From assembly GCA_943371245.1 (NCBI GenBank), contig CALRTY020000020.1, forward strand, positions 9,375 to 73,374: a DNA stretch of 64,000 nt, in the 5' to 3' direction. Below, one piece after another: positions 53,041-61,722 of this stretch (positions are counted from its first letter, which is position 1; each line of letters opens with the position of its first letter). The notes below the pieces were generated by a model that saw nothing but the letters and a program-made list of their open reading frames with translations, ran no database searches and was not told the origin of the DNA. Source of the stretch: UBA5018 sp947463165 (GTDB taxonomy: Bacteria; Cyanobacteriota; Cyanobacteriia; PCC-6307; Cyanobiaceae). Made by a program: the position numbers and the translations under genes.

Positions 53041-54216
53041 TTATCCCGCCCGGTCGCTGGCGGCGGGGTGCTCTGGCAGGTTTGCAGCGGCATTGGCGCT
53101 CGCCATCGCTGGCTCGACCAGTTCCGTTGCGTCGTCGCTGCCTGCAGGGGCGCTGTTGGTGGCCCCAGCGATGGCGGGCGTTTGCTCGGCCTGATCGAGC
53201 AGTTGATCCAGCTCCGCCAGCGAGCTGATCCAGGTGGTGGGCTCAGGCTCAGGCGCAGCCATGGACTCAGCGCCCGGGGCGGCTGGCTGAGTGTTTGGGG
53301 CGGTGGTCTCTGGAGCGGCTGGCGGGGCAGGCTCAGGCATCGCCTCTTGGGCGGTCTCTGGGGCGGTCTTGGGGGCCGCAGCTGGCGGAGTGTCTGGGGC
53401 CTCAGCTGACGGGGTTTCCAGGGCAGCTGCCGGGGTGGTCTCGGTCTCTGGAGCGGTTGGGGAGCAGGCTTCCGGAGAGGCCTCTGGCGTAGTTCCTAGG
53501 GGAGTCTCTGGGGGGGCTTCCGGGGCTGCATCTGGGGCGTCTTCCAGCTGGGCCTCTAAAGCCGCTTCCCTTTCGGGGTGCCGCTCTGGCTGTTGTTCCG
53601 CTGGCGGCTCAGCCGAGGACTCACCCGAGGACTCACGCGAGGTCTCAACAGTGGGCTCAGGCGCAGGCTCGGCAGTGGTTTCAGCCGCAGGCTCAGCCGA
53701 GGGCTCGGCGGTTGGCTCAGGCGCAGGCTCGGCAAGGGTCTCAGCTGCAGGCTCAGGCGTGTCGATCGGGCCAGTTTCTGATCCGGCCTGTTCTGGCCTC
53801 ACCCAGCGCTTGCTGCTGCGGGGTTGGCGGCGCTCGCCGATCCAGGACCCCAGCCCCGCCAGGGACTGGCTCACCAGGGTCAGCAGCTTGGTGATGGTCT
53901 GGCTGAGCTGGGCCCAGGTCCCCTGCCAGCGCTTTGCCGACCAGAGCTGTTGCCGCTCCTCCGGCAGCAGCCGAAACCAGCGGGCCTGGGCCACCTCCAG
54001 CCCCAGCCGGCCGATCAGCAGCCCACCGCAGAGCACGCCGAGCATCGGCGCGCCGGTGAGCCGGTCGGCACTGGTGACCAGCACCAGTCCCAGCAGCAGC
54101 ACCACCGCCCCCCAGAGGGCATCGCGGGGGCGGCTCAGCTCGGGGGTGAGCAGGGGCAAAAGCAGCACGGCGAGGCCCAGCAGCAATGCCAGGGCTCCAC
54201 CCAAGCTGGCGAGCAT
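53041..54216 (-). CDS. ycf66: Ycf66-family membrane protein with long Pro/Glu/Ala tail
   Basis: The N-terminal 100 residues contain two or three membrane helices and LTPELSRPRDALWGAVVLLL, with FRLLPEERQQLW after them, as in Ycf66. The remaining 290 residues are a low-complexity Glu/Pro/Ala tail with repeats like AEPAPEPTAEPSAEPAAETT. Such tails occur in other picocyanobacterial Ycf66 proteins. The frame runs further to a GTG at 54273, inside the oppositely oriented tRNA-Leu gene; homology suggests the N-terminus may really extend there, but the ATG at 54216 is the safer choice. Confidence 0.7.
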   Translation of the reverse strand: MLASLGGALALLLGLAVLLLPLLTPELSRPRDALWGAVVLLLGLVLVTSADRLTGAPMLGVLCGGLLIGRLGLEVAQARWFRLLPEERQQLWSAKRWQGTWAQLSQTITKLLTLVSQSLAGLGSWIGERRQPRSSKRWVRPEQAGSETGPIDTPEPAAETLAEPAPEPTAEPSAEPAAETTAEPAPEPTVETSRESSGESSAEPPAEQQPERHPEREAALEAQLEDAPDAAPEAPPETPLGTTPEASPEACSPTAPETETTPAAALETPSAEAPDTPPAAAPKTAPETAQEAMPEPAPPAAPETTAPNTQPAAPGAESMAAPEPEPTTWISSLAELDQLLDQAEQTPAIAGATNSAPAGSDDATELVEPAMASANAAANLPEHPAASDRAG

Positions 54217-54267
54217 GGCCGGCGGGTCGAGGGCCCCCCATTGTGGATTGGATAATGTGGACGCAAT

Positions 54268-54349
54268 GCCCACCTGGCGGAATTGGTAGACGCGCTGGGT
54301 TTAGGTTCCAGTGGCTTCGGCTGTGGGGGTTCAAGTCCCCCGGTGGGCA
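54268..54349 (+). tRNA. tRNA-Leu (anticodon UAG)
   Basis: Acceptor stem GCCCACC/GGTGGGC, D arm AATTGGTAGACGCG, anticodon arm CTGGG-TTTAGGT-TCCAG with anticodon TAG, a long variable arm TGGCTTCGGCTGT and T arm GGGGG-TTCAAGT-CCCCC. The CCA end is not encoded. The class II variable arm confirms leucine. Confidence 0.97.
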
Positions 54350-54404
54350 TCATTCATTGCTTAAGTTGCTGTTCAGCAATCGCATTGGGGCGAGTCGCGC
54401 AGCG

Positions 54405-55523
54405 ATGAAAGAGGCCCTGGCTGCCGCAACATCTGACTTTTCTGCCACCGCCGGCCAGCCGGGAGTGGGCCCTGGCGTCAGCCGGCCTCCATCCAGTCAG
54501 GCCCCCTCCAGGCCGGTTGAGTCCAGCCAGGCAGCATCCGAGTTGGTGGATGCCCCGCTGCCTCGTTCGGTGCCGAGGCAGTATCTCGATCCGCCCGCGG
54601 CCTGGAATCCCAGCGTGGGGCTGTTCATCGGCGGCTATGCCCTGGCGGCGCTCACCATCTATGGCTGGTTTGTGGGCCAGTGGCCCCTCTGGCAGCTGCT
54701 GTTGCTGGGCTTCCTGGCCCTGCATCTAGAGGGCACGGTGATTCACGACGCCTGCCATAACGCCGCTCACCCCAATCGCTTTTGGAACGCGGTGATGGGC
54801 CATGGGGCGGCCCTGTTGCTGGGCTTCAGTTTTCCGGTGTTCACGCGGGTGCACTTACAGCACCACGCCCATGTCAATGATCCCAAGCACGATCCGGATC
54901 ACATCGTTAGCACTTTTGGGCCGCTGTGGCTGATTGCCCCTAGATTTTTCTATCACGAGTTTTTCTTTTTTCAGCGGCGCCTGTGGCGGCGCTATGAGTT
55001 GCTTGAGTGGGGTATAGCCAGGGGTATCTTTTTCTCGATTGTGTTGGCCGCAGCCCACTTTCAATTTTTGCCTTTCATCTTTAACTGTTGGTTCGCGCCA
55101 GCCCTGATGGTGGGTGTCACCCTGGGCCTGTTCTTTGACTACCTGCCCCATCGCCCCTTCCAGTCGCGCAGCCGCTGGCATAACGCCCGCATCTATCCGG
55201 GTAGGTTGATGAATTGGTTGATCATGGGTCAGAACTATCACCTGGTTCATCACCTATGGCCTTCCATTCCCTGGTTCGAATATCAGCAGGCCTACTGGGC
55301 AACCAAGCACATTCTCGACGCCAGGAGCTCCCCCCAAAGGCTTGGGATGTTTGAAACCAAGGCCGATTTTTATAATTTCATTTATGACATCTTTCTGGGG
55401 GTGCGCAGCCATCGCAAGTGGCGCAGCAAGCTCAGGCCCCTGGCTGCCTTGATGCCCACCCGCCACGCCCGGCGCCGGGTGATCGAGCTGCTGCATCGCA
55501 CTGCGGTTTCGCCTAGGCGTTGA
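54405..55523 (+). CDS. crtR: beta-carotene hydroxylase
   Basis: A 372-residue membrane di-iron hydroxylase of the fatty-acid-desaturase superfamily. Three His clusters are visible: HDACHNAAH, HLQHHAHVND, and YHLVHHLWPSIPWFEYQQAY. CrtR hydroxylates beta-carotene end groups to give zeaxanthin, and also acts in myxol synthesis. The N-terminal 60 residues are a Ser/Pro/Ala-rich extension. ATG 54405 is 55 bases downstream of the tRNA-Leu gene. Confidence 0.93.
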   Translation: MKEALAAATSDFSATAGQPGVGPGVSRPPSSQAPSRPVESSQAASELVDAPLPRSVPRQYLDPPAAWNPSVGLFIGGYALAALTIYGWFVGQWPLWQLLLLGFLALHLEGTVIHDACHNAAHPNRFWNAVMGHGAALLLGFSFPVFTRVHLQHHAHVNDPKHDPDHIVSTFGPLWLIAPRFFYHEFFFFQRRLWRRYELLEWGIARGIFFSIVLAAAHFQFLPFIFNCWFAPALMVGVTLGLFFDYLPHRPFQSRSRWHNARIYPGRLMNWLIMGQNYHLVHHLWPSIPWFEYQQAYWATKHILDARSSPQRLGMFETKADFYNFIYDIFLGVRSHRKWRSKLRPLAALMPTRHARRRVIELLHRTAVSPRR

Positions 55524-55601
55524 GCTGGGCGCCTGGCTTCGCCCCTTTTTGAGCGCTGGTAGGGCGCTTGGGCAAGAGCGGCGGCTCAGCTGCCTGCAAG
55601 C

Positions 55602-55907
55602 TCAGCTGCCGGCGGCATCCCCCAGGATCTTGGGCACCCGGAAAAAGTCGCCTTCGCGCTGGGGGGCCAGATCCAGCAGCTCCTGGCGCACGGCGGTGGG
55701 CTCCACCTGGTCTGGGCGGCAGACATTGACCACTTCCACAGCGCGGGTGGTGGCCGGCACCCCCTCGGTATCGACGGCTTCCAGCTGGGCGACGTAGTCG
55801 AGAATCCGCTCCAGCTGGCCGGTGTAGGTGGCGATCTTGGCCTCCGGCAGATCCAGACGGGCCAGGGCGGCCACCTTGCGCACGTCGTCTGCGTTGATGC
55901 GGCTCAT
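55602..55907 (-). CDS. gatC: Asp/Glu-tRNA amidotransferase subunit C
   Basis: A 101-residue subunit of GatCAB. The start SRINADDVRKVAALARLDL and the C-terminal APQREGDFFRVPKILG are diagnostic. It stabilises GatA/GatB in transamidation of Glu-tRNA(Gln). It is downstream of the creatininase-family gene on the same strand, with 31 bases between. Confidence 0.95.
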   Translation of the reverse strand: MSRINADDVRKVAALARLDLPEAKIATYTGQLERILDYVAQLEAVDTEGVPATTRAVEVVNVCRPDQVEPTAVRQELLDLAPQREGDFFRVPKILGDAAGS

Positions 55908-55938
55908 CGGATCGCTGGGGCTGGGGCGAAGCTAGCGC

Positions 55939-56733
55939 TCAGTTGGACTCCTCCAGGAATTCCTGCAGCTGCTTGAGCAGGTCGGCGGCAGCCAGTTCCA
56001 GAAACTGGGCGCCATGTTCAGCGCTGGCCAGGTAGGGGTCTGAACCCATGCGGCCATCGGGGTGGCGGCGACGAAAGTCGTCTGGACCGTGAATCGGACC
56101 GGCGGGGGCCGCCTCTGGCAGGGGGCGCTGCTTGGCCAGCAGCGAGGGCTCCAGGTGCAGGGTGAGGGCGATCTCGCTGGGGGTGGCATGGTGGCCCTCC
56201 CGGTTGCCGTAGAGCTCCCGCGCTTCTCGCATCACTGGAGCGGCGGTGAACCAGTTGGCCAGGCGGCAGCGCAGCTGCGGGGCGTTGGCCAGGCCGCGGC
56301 TGCTGGCGGTGGCATAGGCCTGGGCAAAGGCGGCGCGGCTAGTGGCGATGTTGCCGCCGTGGCCGTTGATCACGAAGATGCGCTCGAAGCCGTGGCGGGC
56401 CAGGGAGAGCACCAGGTCGTGGAGCACCGCCAGCAGGGTGGCCGGCTGCAGGCTCACGGTGCCGGCAAAGCCCAGGTGGTGTTCGGCCATCCCGAAGGCC
56501 TGCACCGGGGTCACCAACACGCCACTGCGGCGGCCCACCTCCAGGGCGACGGCCTCGGCGGTGAGGGCGTCGGTGCCGATGGCGCCCGTGGGGCCGTGCT
56601 GTTCGGTGGAGCCCAGGGGCACGATCACCCCCTTGCAGCGCTCCAGATAGCTCTCCACCTCGGGCCAGCTGCGCAGCTGCAGGCGGATGTCGGCTGCGGA
56701 GGGCACAGGGCCGGGATAGGGGGTTTGGGTCAT
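55939..56733 (-). CDS. creatininase-family amidohydrolase
   Basis: A 264-residue metal-dependent amidase. VPLGSTEQHGPTGAIGTDAL contains the metal-binding Glu and His, and INGHGGNIA and the C-terminal Glu complete the site. The family includes creatininase, FAPy deformylase and MftE; the substrate here cannot be named. It is transcribed with gatC. Confidence 0.88.
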   Translation of the reverse strand: MTQTPYPGPVPSAADIRLQLRSWPEVESYLERCKGVIVPLGSTEQHGPTGAIGTDALTAEAVALEVGRRSGVLVTPVQAFGMAEHHLGFAGTVSLQPATLLAVLHDLVLSLARHGFERIFVINGHGGNIATSRAAFAQAYATASSRGLANAPQLRCRLANWFTAAPVMREARELYGNREGHHATPSEIALTLHLEPSLLAKQRPLPEAAPAGPIHGPDDFRRRHPDGRMGSDPYLASAEHGAQFLELAAADLLKQLQEFLEESN

Positions 56734-56796
56734 GGTGAACAGCGGCGAACCAGGTTGGCTTGCCTAGGGTTTAGGGGCCTGCAGAGCCCCGCGGCC

Positions 56797-57090
56797 ATGC
56801 TGCATCGCAAGCTCTATCAGTTCTGTGCCGAAAAGCGCCCGGTGTGGGTGTTCCTGAGAGACCAGCAGCGCTGGATCGAGGAGGCGATCGTGGCCGAGAT
56901 CGAGGGCGACCTGGTCACCCTCCGCTACGACTCGGAAGACGACGACGAACTGCACAGCTGGGAGGAGAGCGTGCGGCTCGAATCGATCGGTGCCGTCAGC
57001 ACCCGCCTGGCCTACGTCTGTCGCAGCACCCAGGCGGACGAGCTGCTCACCACCGGCGACTGCCCAGAGGCCGAACGCCTGGGCAGCTGA
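56797..57090 (+). CDS. DUF6679-type conserved cyanobacterial protein
   Basis: A 97-residue protein. HRKLYQFCAEKRPVWVFLRD and IEGDLVTLRYDSEDDDELHS, then VRLESIGAVSTRLAYV, match a small cyanobacterial family that I recall as DUF6679, function unknown. It is divergent from the creatininase gene; ATG 56797 gives the expected N-terminus. The frame is open far upstream over the opposite gene, which is a shadow. Confidence 0.7.
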   Translation: MLHRKLYQFCAEKRPVWVFLRDQQRWIEEAIVAEIEGDLVTLRYDSEDDDELHSWEESVRLESIGAVSTRLAYVCRSTQADELLTTGDCPEAERLGS

Positions 57091-57124
57091 GGGGCCAGGG
57101 GCCCCATTCACTTGGCAGCTGATT

Positions 57125-57173
57125 GGCCAGTTCAGTGGCCAGCTCAGTGGCCAGTTCAGTGGCCAGTTCAGTG
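57125..57173. repeat. tandem 12-mer repeat GGCCAGTTCAGT
   Basis: Four copies of GGCCAG(T/C)TCAGT run head to tail and end at the stop codon of the 45-residue protein gene. They separate the convergent DUF6679 and small membrane genes. Confidence 0.85.
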
Positions 57174-57305
57174 GGCGGTGCCGTTGCCGTCGTAGTCGTC
57201 GCTGTCGTAGTAGCCGCCCTTGGTGCCGAAAAAGAGCGTCGCCAGGCAGAACAGGCCGCAGGTGGCGAACAGCACCGTGCCGAGATTGAAGCTGGAGGCG
57301 TCCAT
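57168..57305 (-). CDS. 45-residue single-helix membrane protein
   Basis: Too short to be found by a length cut-off. From ATG 57305 it reads MDASSFNLGTVLFATCGLFC, a hydrophobic helix ending LATLFFGTKGG, and a polar Tyr/Asp tail (YYDSDDYDGNGTAH). The composition, one clear transmembrane segment and a conserved-looking acidic tail, supports a real gene; I recall similar small proteins in marine Synechococcus. The ATG overlaps the ATG of the mpg relic on the other strand. Function unknown; it could be an accessory subunit of a thylakoid complex. Confidence 0.7.
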   Translation of the reverse strand: MDASSFNLGTVLFATCGLFCLATLFFGTKGGYYDSDDYDGNGTAH

Positions 57306-57420
57306 GGCGGAACCATCGAATGCCCCCACTCTGCCTCAGCTTTTTTTGCCCGCCCCGCCCCAGCCGTCGACCCGCTCCGCCCATGGGCTGATTGGCTGCC
57401 TGCTGGTGAGCTGGCGACCA
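57304..57420 (+). pseudogene. 5' fragment of mpg (duplicated gene start)
   Basis: From ATG 57304 it encodes AEPSNAPTLPQLFLPAPPQP and HGLIGCLLVSWR, matching the N-terminus of the intact mpg at 59332 (LPQSFFSRPAQAVAPGLIGC). The 26 bases 57384-57409 are identical to 59499-59524. After 57410 the similarity stops. This looks like the original start of mpg, separated from the rest by the TPR-glycosyltransferase gene. The rest of the gap to 57485 has no other gene. Confidence 0.8.
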
Positions 57421-57485
57421 CCATCAGGCCCCCAGGGTGCAAGGATTTGCTGGATCGTCTCTGGTTGCTTTGTTGGTGGAGGGGG

Positions 57486-59375
57486 TCAAATTGGTTGAGT
57501 GGTGCCTGATGCACCCCCGAACTGCTGTTGGAGCTCTACTGCCACCCTTTCGATCACCTCATCCCAGTTGCCACGCTGCTGCTGGCGGAACAGGTGCATC
57601 GAGGGATACCAGAAGCTGGTGTCGCCCGCTAAGCCCCAACGCCACTCAGGCACTTTTTTGAGCAGCAACCAGGTGGTTTTACCCATTCCCCCTGCCAGGT
57701 GAGCCACAGATGTGTCGCTGGTAATCACTAGATCGCAGTTAGCGATGATGGCTGCGGTTTCTAGAAAATCCCAGGTGTCATTGATTTGATCCTGGCAACT
57801 CACGAAACGATCCTTGAAGGAACAGGTTTCCAGCTGCTCACTGCCAAAGCCCTTCTGGAGGGAGAGCAACGATGACTGGCTGCTGGATGCGATTGGCGCA
57901 AATGCTTCTAGCTGCAGAGATCGCCCACGCAGCCCTGTTTTTTCAGCTTTCGGGTTGCCCTGCCAGTTGATGCCGATGATCGGGCGCTCTGCTGCTGAAA
58001 GGATGCCCTTCCACTTGGCGGAGAGTTCATCGGTGGTTTTGATATAGGGCTCAGTAATGATCGGGTTGCCTGGGCTCACCTCTAAATGCTGAGGAACGGA
58101 AAGCAAAGGAATCCACAGACCATCCGTAACCTGATCGCCTTGCTGCGGAGTGAGTGGTGATGGGTCAATGCCAGATGCCTGAATCAGGGTGTGCAGATTA
58201 GGCTGAGCGCAGAGTGAAACCGCAATCCCTTGGTTTCGTAGGGCGATGGCATAGCGCATAAACATCAGTGTGTCGCCAAGACCTTGCTCGCTTACCATCG
58301 CCAACTGCTCGTTTTTGTCGGGTAGTGCCCCTCCATCCCAGCGGCTGCATTTGGGCAAGGCGTGTGGCCTTGATGTGCCTTTCTCCTCTTTTAAGCGCCA
58401 TTCGTATTGCCTCCAGCCGTTTTTGTAGTCGCCACCAAGAAGCATGGTCAGCGATGAGTTCCAATGGGCTTCTTGGTAGTTGGGATTTAGTTCTGTGGCA
58501 GTGTTGTATTGGGCGATGGCAGCATCTAGGTTGCCCTGCTCGGTGAGAGCGCTGCCCAAGTTGTTGTGGGCTTCTGGGTAGTTGGGCTTGAGTTGGAGGG
58601 CGGTGTTGTAGGAGGCGATGGCGGCATCTAGATCGCCCTGCTCCTTGAGAGCATTGCCCAGGTTGTTGTGAGCTTCCGGGTAGTTGGGCTTGAGTTGGAG
58701 GGCAGTGTTGTAGGAGGCAATGGCAGCGCTTAGCTCGCCATGCTCCTTGAGAGCAACGCCCAGGTTGTTGTGAGCATCTGGGTAGTTGGGATTGAGTTCC
58801 AGTGCTTTCTTGTAGGAGGCGATGGCAGCGGTTAGCTCGCCATGCTCCTTGAGAGCAACGCCCAGGTTGTTGTGAGCATCTGGGTAGTTGGGATTGAGTT
58901 CCAGTGCTTTCTTGTAGGAGGCGATGGCAGCGGTTAGCTCGCCCTGCTCCTTGAGAGCATTGCCCAGGTTGTTGTGGGCTTCCGGGTAGTTGGGCTTGAG
59001 TTGGAGGGCGGTGTTGTAGGAGGCAATGGCAGCTGTTAGGTCGCCCTGCCCCTTGAGCGCAACGCCCAGGTTGTTGTGAGCATCTGGGTAGTTAGGGTTG
59101 AGCTGTATGGTTTTCTTCAGAAGTTCTATGAACTGATCAACCTTGCCTTGCATGCCACAGATTGCCGCCAGGTTGCCATAGACAATGTGATTGTTTGTTC
59201 CTGCTGCGATCAGCTCTCTGTAGAGCGCCTCTGCCTCTTGAAGTTTCCCTTGATTGATCAGTGCGAGAGCCAGTTGCTCCTTGGCGGCGTGATCCGCGGC
59301 ACCCTTGTAAGCCTGCCGCTTTGGCGCTGGTGTGGCGGCTGAGAACCCACTGCCATTCCGCTTGGGCTTGCCCAC
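57486..59375 (-). CDS. TPR protein with C-terminal glycosyltransferase-like domain
   Basis: About 629 residues from GTG 59375. Residues 25-355 hold eight or nine TPR units of 34 residues with near-identical cores (AHNNLGVALKEHGELTAAIA, SYKKALELNPNYPD); several DNA units of 102 bases are almost identical, so recent expansion is likely. The rest resembles GT9/heptosyltransferase-like domains of TPR proteins: MVSEQGLGDTLMFMRYAIAL, then TSDTSVAHLAGGMGKTTWLL and WYPSMHLFRQQQRGNWDEV. It would glycosylate a protein or polysaccharide. The in-frame alternative start at 59438 would overlap mpg more deeply. Confidence 0.85.
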   Translation of the reverse strand: MGKPKRNGSGFSAATPAPKRQAYKGAADHAAKEQLALALINQGKLQEAEALYRELIAAGTNNHIVYGNLAAICGMQGKVDQFIELLKKTIQLNPNYPDAHNNLGVALKGQGDLTAAIASYNTALQLKPNYPEAHNNLGNALKEQGELTAAIASYKKALELNPNYPDAHNNLGVALKEHGELTAAIASYKKALELNPNYPDAHNNLGVALKEHGELSAAIASYNTALQLKPNYPEAHNNLGNALKEQGDLDAAIASYNTALQLKPNYPEAHNNLGSALTEQGNLDAAIAQYNTATELNPNYQEAHWNSSLTMLLGGDYKNGWRQYEWRLKEEKGTSRPHALPKCSRWDGGALPDKNEQLAMVSEQGLGDTLMFMRYAIALRNQGIAVSLCAQPNLHTLIQASGIDPSPLTPQQGDQVTDGLWIPLLSVPQHLEVSPGNPIITEPYIKTTDELSAKWKGILSAAERPIIGINWQGNPKAEKTGLRGRSLQLEAFAPIASSSQSSLLSLQKGFGSEQLETCSFKDRFVSCQDQINDTWDFLETAAIIANCDLVITSDTSVAHLAGGMGKTTWLLLKKVPEWRWGLAGDTSFWYPSMHLFRQQQRGNWDEVIERVAVELQQQFGGASGTTQPI

Positions 59376-60003
59376 GCCAAACCACCTGCTTTGTCCCAAT
59401 CTAAGAAGGCACCATCCCCCAGCCACTGCCATAGCCATCCAGCAGTTCCCCGCCCTCCCCCAATCCTTCTTCTCCCGCCCCGCCCAGGCCGTTGCCCCTG
59501 GGCTGATTGGCTGCCTGCTGGTGAAACGCCAAGCCAATGGCGAGTTGTTGTGGGGCGTGATTGTGGAAACGGAGGCCTATTGCCAATCGGAGCCCGCCTG
59601 CCACGGCCATCGCCGCCGCAGCCCCAGCAACGAAACGCTGTTTGGCGAGCCTGGGCGATTTTATGTGTATGTGAGCTATGGCATTCACCACTGCGTAAAC
59701 GTGGTTACTGGGCGGGCGGATTGGGCTAATGGTGTGCTGCTGCGGGCGCTGGCCCTGGCTGATGCGCCGCCGCGGCTGGCGGCTGGACCGGGCCTGCTGG
59801 CCCGCCGCTTTGGCATTGATCGCGGCGATGATGGCCTGCCGGTGAGTCAGGAATCTGGCCTGTGGATCGCCAGGTTCGCGGGTAGCCAACCCCTGCCTGT
59901 CTCCGCTTTGAGCCGTGGCGGGCGCATCGGCATCAGCCGCGGCGGCCAGCTGGCCTGGCGTTGGGGCTTGGCGGGATCGCCCAGCCTCAGCCGCCCGTTT
60001 TGA
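59332..60003 (+). CDS. mpg: DNA-3-methyladenine glycosylase (AAG/Mpg family)
   Basis: A glycosylase of about 200 residues in its conserved part. LIGCLLVKRQANGELLWGVI, ETEAYCQSEPACHGHRRRSP and FYVYVSYGIHHCVNVV are the AAG core; EAY holds the catalytic Glu. It excises alkylated purines. The start is doubtful: homology begins near residue 38, and the sequence upstream (from GTG 59332) is not family-like because the original start now sits 2 kb away at 57304. Translation may therefore begin at one of several GTG/TTG codons (59332, 59362, 59368), overlapping the divergent TPR gene. Confidence 0.85.
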   Translation: MAAENPLPFRLGLPTPNHLLCPNLRRHHPPATAIAIQQFPALPQSFFSRPAQAVAPGLIGCLLVKRQANGELLWGVIVETEAYCQSEPACHGHRRRSPSNETLFGEPGRFYVYVSYGIHHCVNVVTGRADWANGVLLRALALADAPPRLAAGPGLLARRFGIDRGDDGLPVSQESGLWIARFAGSQPLPVSALSRGGRIGISRGGQLAWRWGLAGSPSLSRPF

Positions 60004-60110
60004 GTTGGCTGGTCGGTCTTTGAGCTGGTGGGTTTTGGCTTTGAAGCGCTGACAGCTGGGGATGCCTCCAGGCGAGCCCCTAGGTTGGCTGGCAAGCTGC
60101 GGGCAGGGGT

Positions 60111-61130
60111 TTGAGCGGCTGGCATCACCGCCACGTGATCGATCTTGCGGCCTTTTCGCGGCAGGATTTCGCCACCGTGCTGGAACTGGCCCAGCGGTTT
60201 CGCTGCCTGCCGGTGGCGGGGGCGCGCAAATTGCCGGCCCTGCAGGGCCGCCTGGTGACCAGTCTGTTTTTTGAGCCCAGCACCCGCACCCGCAGCTCTT
60301 TTGAAATTGCCGCCAAGCGACTTTCGGCGGATGTGCAGAGTTTTTCGCCGGCCTCCAGCTCCCTGAGCAAGGGCGAGAGCCTGCTGGATACGGCCCGCAC
60401 CTACCTGGCGATGGGGGCGAACCTGCTGGTGGTGCGCCATCGCTGCGCCGGGGTACCCCAGCAGTTGGCGGCGGAGCTGGATCGTGACGGCGAGCGGGTG
60501 GCGGTGCTCAATGCCGGCGATGGCCTGCATAGCCATCCCAGCCAGGGCTTGCTGGATCTGTTCACCCTGGCCCGCTATTTCGCGCCCGAGGCCCCCAGCC
60601 CCGCCGCCCTGGCCGGCCGGCGCATTGCCATCGTGGGCGATGTGCTGCATTCCCGGGTGGCTCGATCCAACCTCTGGGCCCTAACCGCCTGTGGGGCTGA
60701 TGTGGTGCTCTGCGGTCCCCCCACGCTGCTGCCCGAGGCCTTCGCCGCCTTTGTGGACGGGCCGCCGCCGGGCCAGGCCGTGGATCCGGTGCCCCAGCGG
60801 GGACGGATTGCGATTGAGCGCCAGCTGGATCGGGCCCTGGAGGGGGTGGATGCGGTGATGACCCTGCGGCTGCAGAAGGAGCGGATGCAGCAGCAGATGA
60901 TCACCAGCCTCGATGCCTATCACCGCCAATACGGCCTCAGCCACCGGCGTTTGGCCCACTGCGGCAAACACGTGCCGGTGCTGCATCCGGGGCCGGTGAA
61001 TCGGGGGGTGGAACTGGCGGGGGAACTGCTTGACGATCCGGCCATCTCCCTGGTGGACGAGCAGGTAACCAATGGCATTCCAGTGCGCATGGCGCTGCTG
61101 TACCTGCTGGCCGCCGGCGAAGCCAGCTGA
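60111..61130 (+). CDS. pyrB: aspartate carbamoyltransferase, catalytic subunit
   Basis: A 339-residue transferase of pyrimidine synthesis. The carbamoyl-phosphate loop FFEPSTRTRSSFEIAAKRL, GDGLHSHPSQGLLDLFT, and HPGPVNRGVEL with the catalytic DEQVTNGIPVRMALL are all conserved. TTG 60111 gives a start (MSGWHHRHV) that I recall from related cyanobacteria; GTG 60135 is the alternative. Confidence 0.95.
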   Translation: MSGWHHRHVIDLAAFSRQDFATVLELAQRFRCLPVAGARKLPALQGRLVTSLFFEPSTRTRSSFEIAAKRLSADVQSFSPASSSLSKGESLLDTARTYLAMGANLLVVRHRCAGVPQQLAAELDRDGERVAVLNAGDGLHSHPSQGLLDLFTLARYFAPEAPSPAALAGRRIAIVGDVLHSRVARSNLWALTACGADVVLCGPPTLLPEAFAAFVDGPPPGQAVDPVPQRGRIAIERQLDRALEGVDAVMTLRLQKERMQQQMITSLDAYHRQYGLSHRRLAHCGKHVPVLHPGPVNRGVELAGELLDDPAISLVDEQVTNGIPVRMALLYLLAAGEAS

Positions 61131-61133
61131 GGC

Positions 61134-61511
61134 TCACACCAATTTGAAGCCATCGATCAGCAGGCCGTAGAGCAGGCCGATGCGGGCCATGTCCAGCAGT
61201 TGCAGGCCGAGGCGATCGCCCGGTTGGCGTTGCAGGGGGCCCCGGGCCCGGATCGCCAGCTCCATCAGCGCCACACTGAGGCCGGCGGAGAGGGGATCAA
61301 GTTTGGCCAGGGCGCCGGTGATCGAGCCCAGGGCACCGCCGATGCTGAAGCTGGCCAGCAGCACGATCGTGAGCAGGGAGAGCCGCCGCCAGGGGTTGGC
61401 AGCCCAGCGCTCCAGGTTGCTGGCCGCCCCAATCACCTGACGTTGGAAGCGGGTTTGCGGCACGACGTGAAAAGGGTTGGCAGGACGTAATAGATGGCTG
61501 GTGGTACCCAT
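61134..61511 (-). CDS. ycf20: Ycf20-type (DUF565) membrane protein
   Basis: A 125-residue protein. RWAANPWRRLSLLTIVLLAS followed by GGALGSITGALAKLDPLSAG and two further hydrophobic helices match DUF565/Ycf20, conserved in cyanobacteria and plastids; in algae it is linked to nonphotochemical quenching. ATG 61511 is used. It converges with pyrB, 3 bases apart. Confidence 0.8.
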   Translation of the reverse strand: MGTTSHLLRPANPFHVVPQTRFQRQVIGAASNLERWAANPWRRLSLLTIVLLASFSIGGALGSITGALAKLDPLSAGLSVALMELAIRARGPLQRQPGDRLGLQLLDMARIGLLYGLLIDGFKLV

Positions 61512-61722
61512 CACCCGGCCTGGCCCTGCCGCACCTGGTCTACACCATCTCTGGTGTCATGCAAGCCCTTTAGCCCCCATCCATAGGGGATTTAAATCAA
61601 AGGGCGAATTAAATCAAAATTTCGTTTCAGTCTCCAAACTGCCCTTGGCCGCTTGGCTTAGGCCACTTGCCTGACCTTCACTTGCTGGAATTGATGGTTC
61701 AGGGGTGGCCTGTCTGCGCTGG

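Noticed and set aside
57125..57173. Possible CRISPR array (also considered for 25903-25970 and 47166-47262)
   Set aside because: Units are head-to-tail without unique spacers and no cas genes are present; they are simple tandem repeats.
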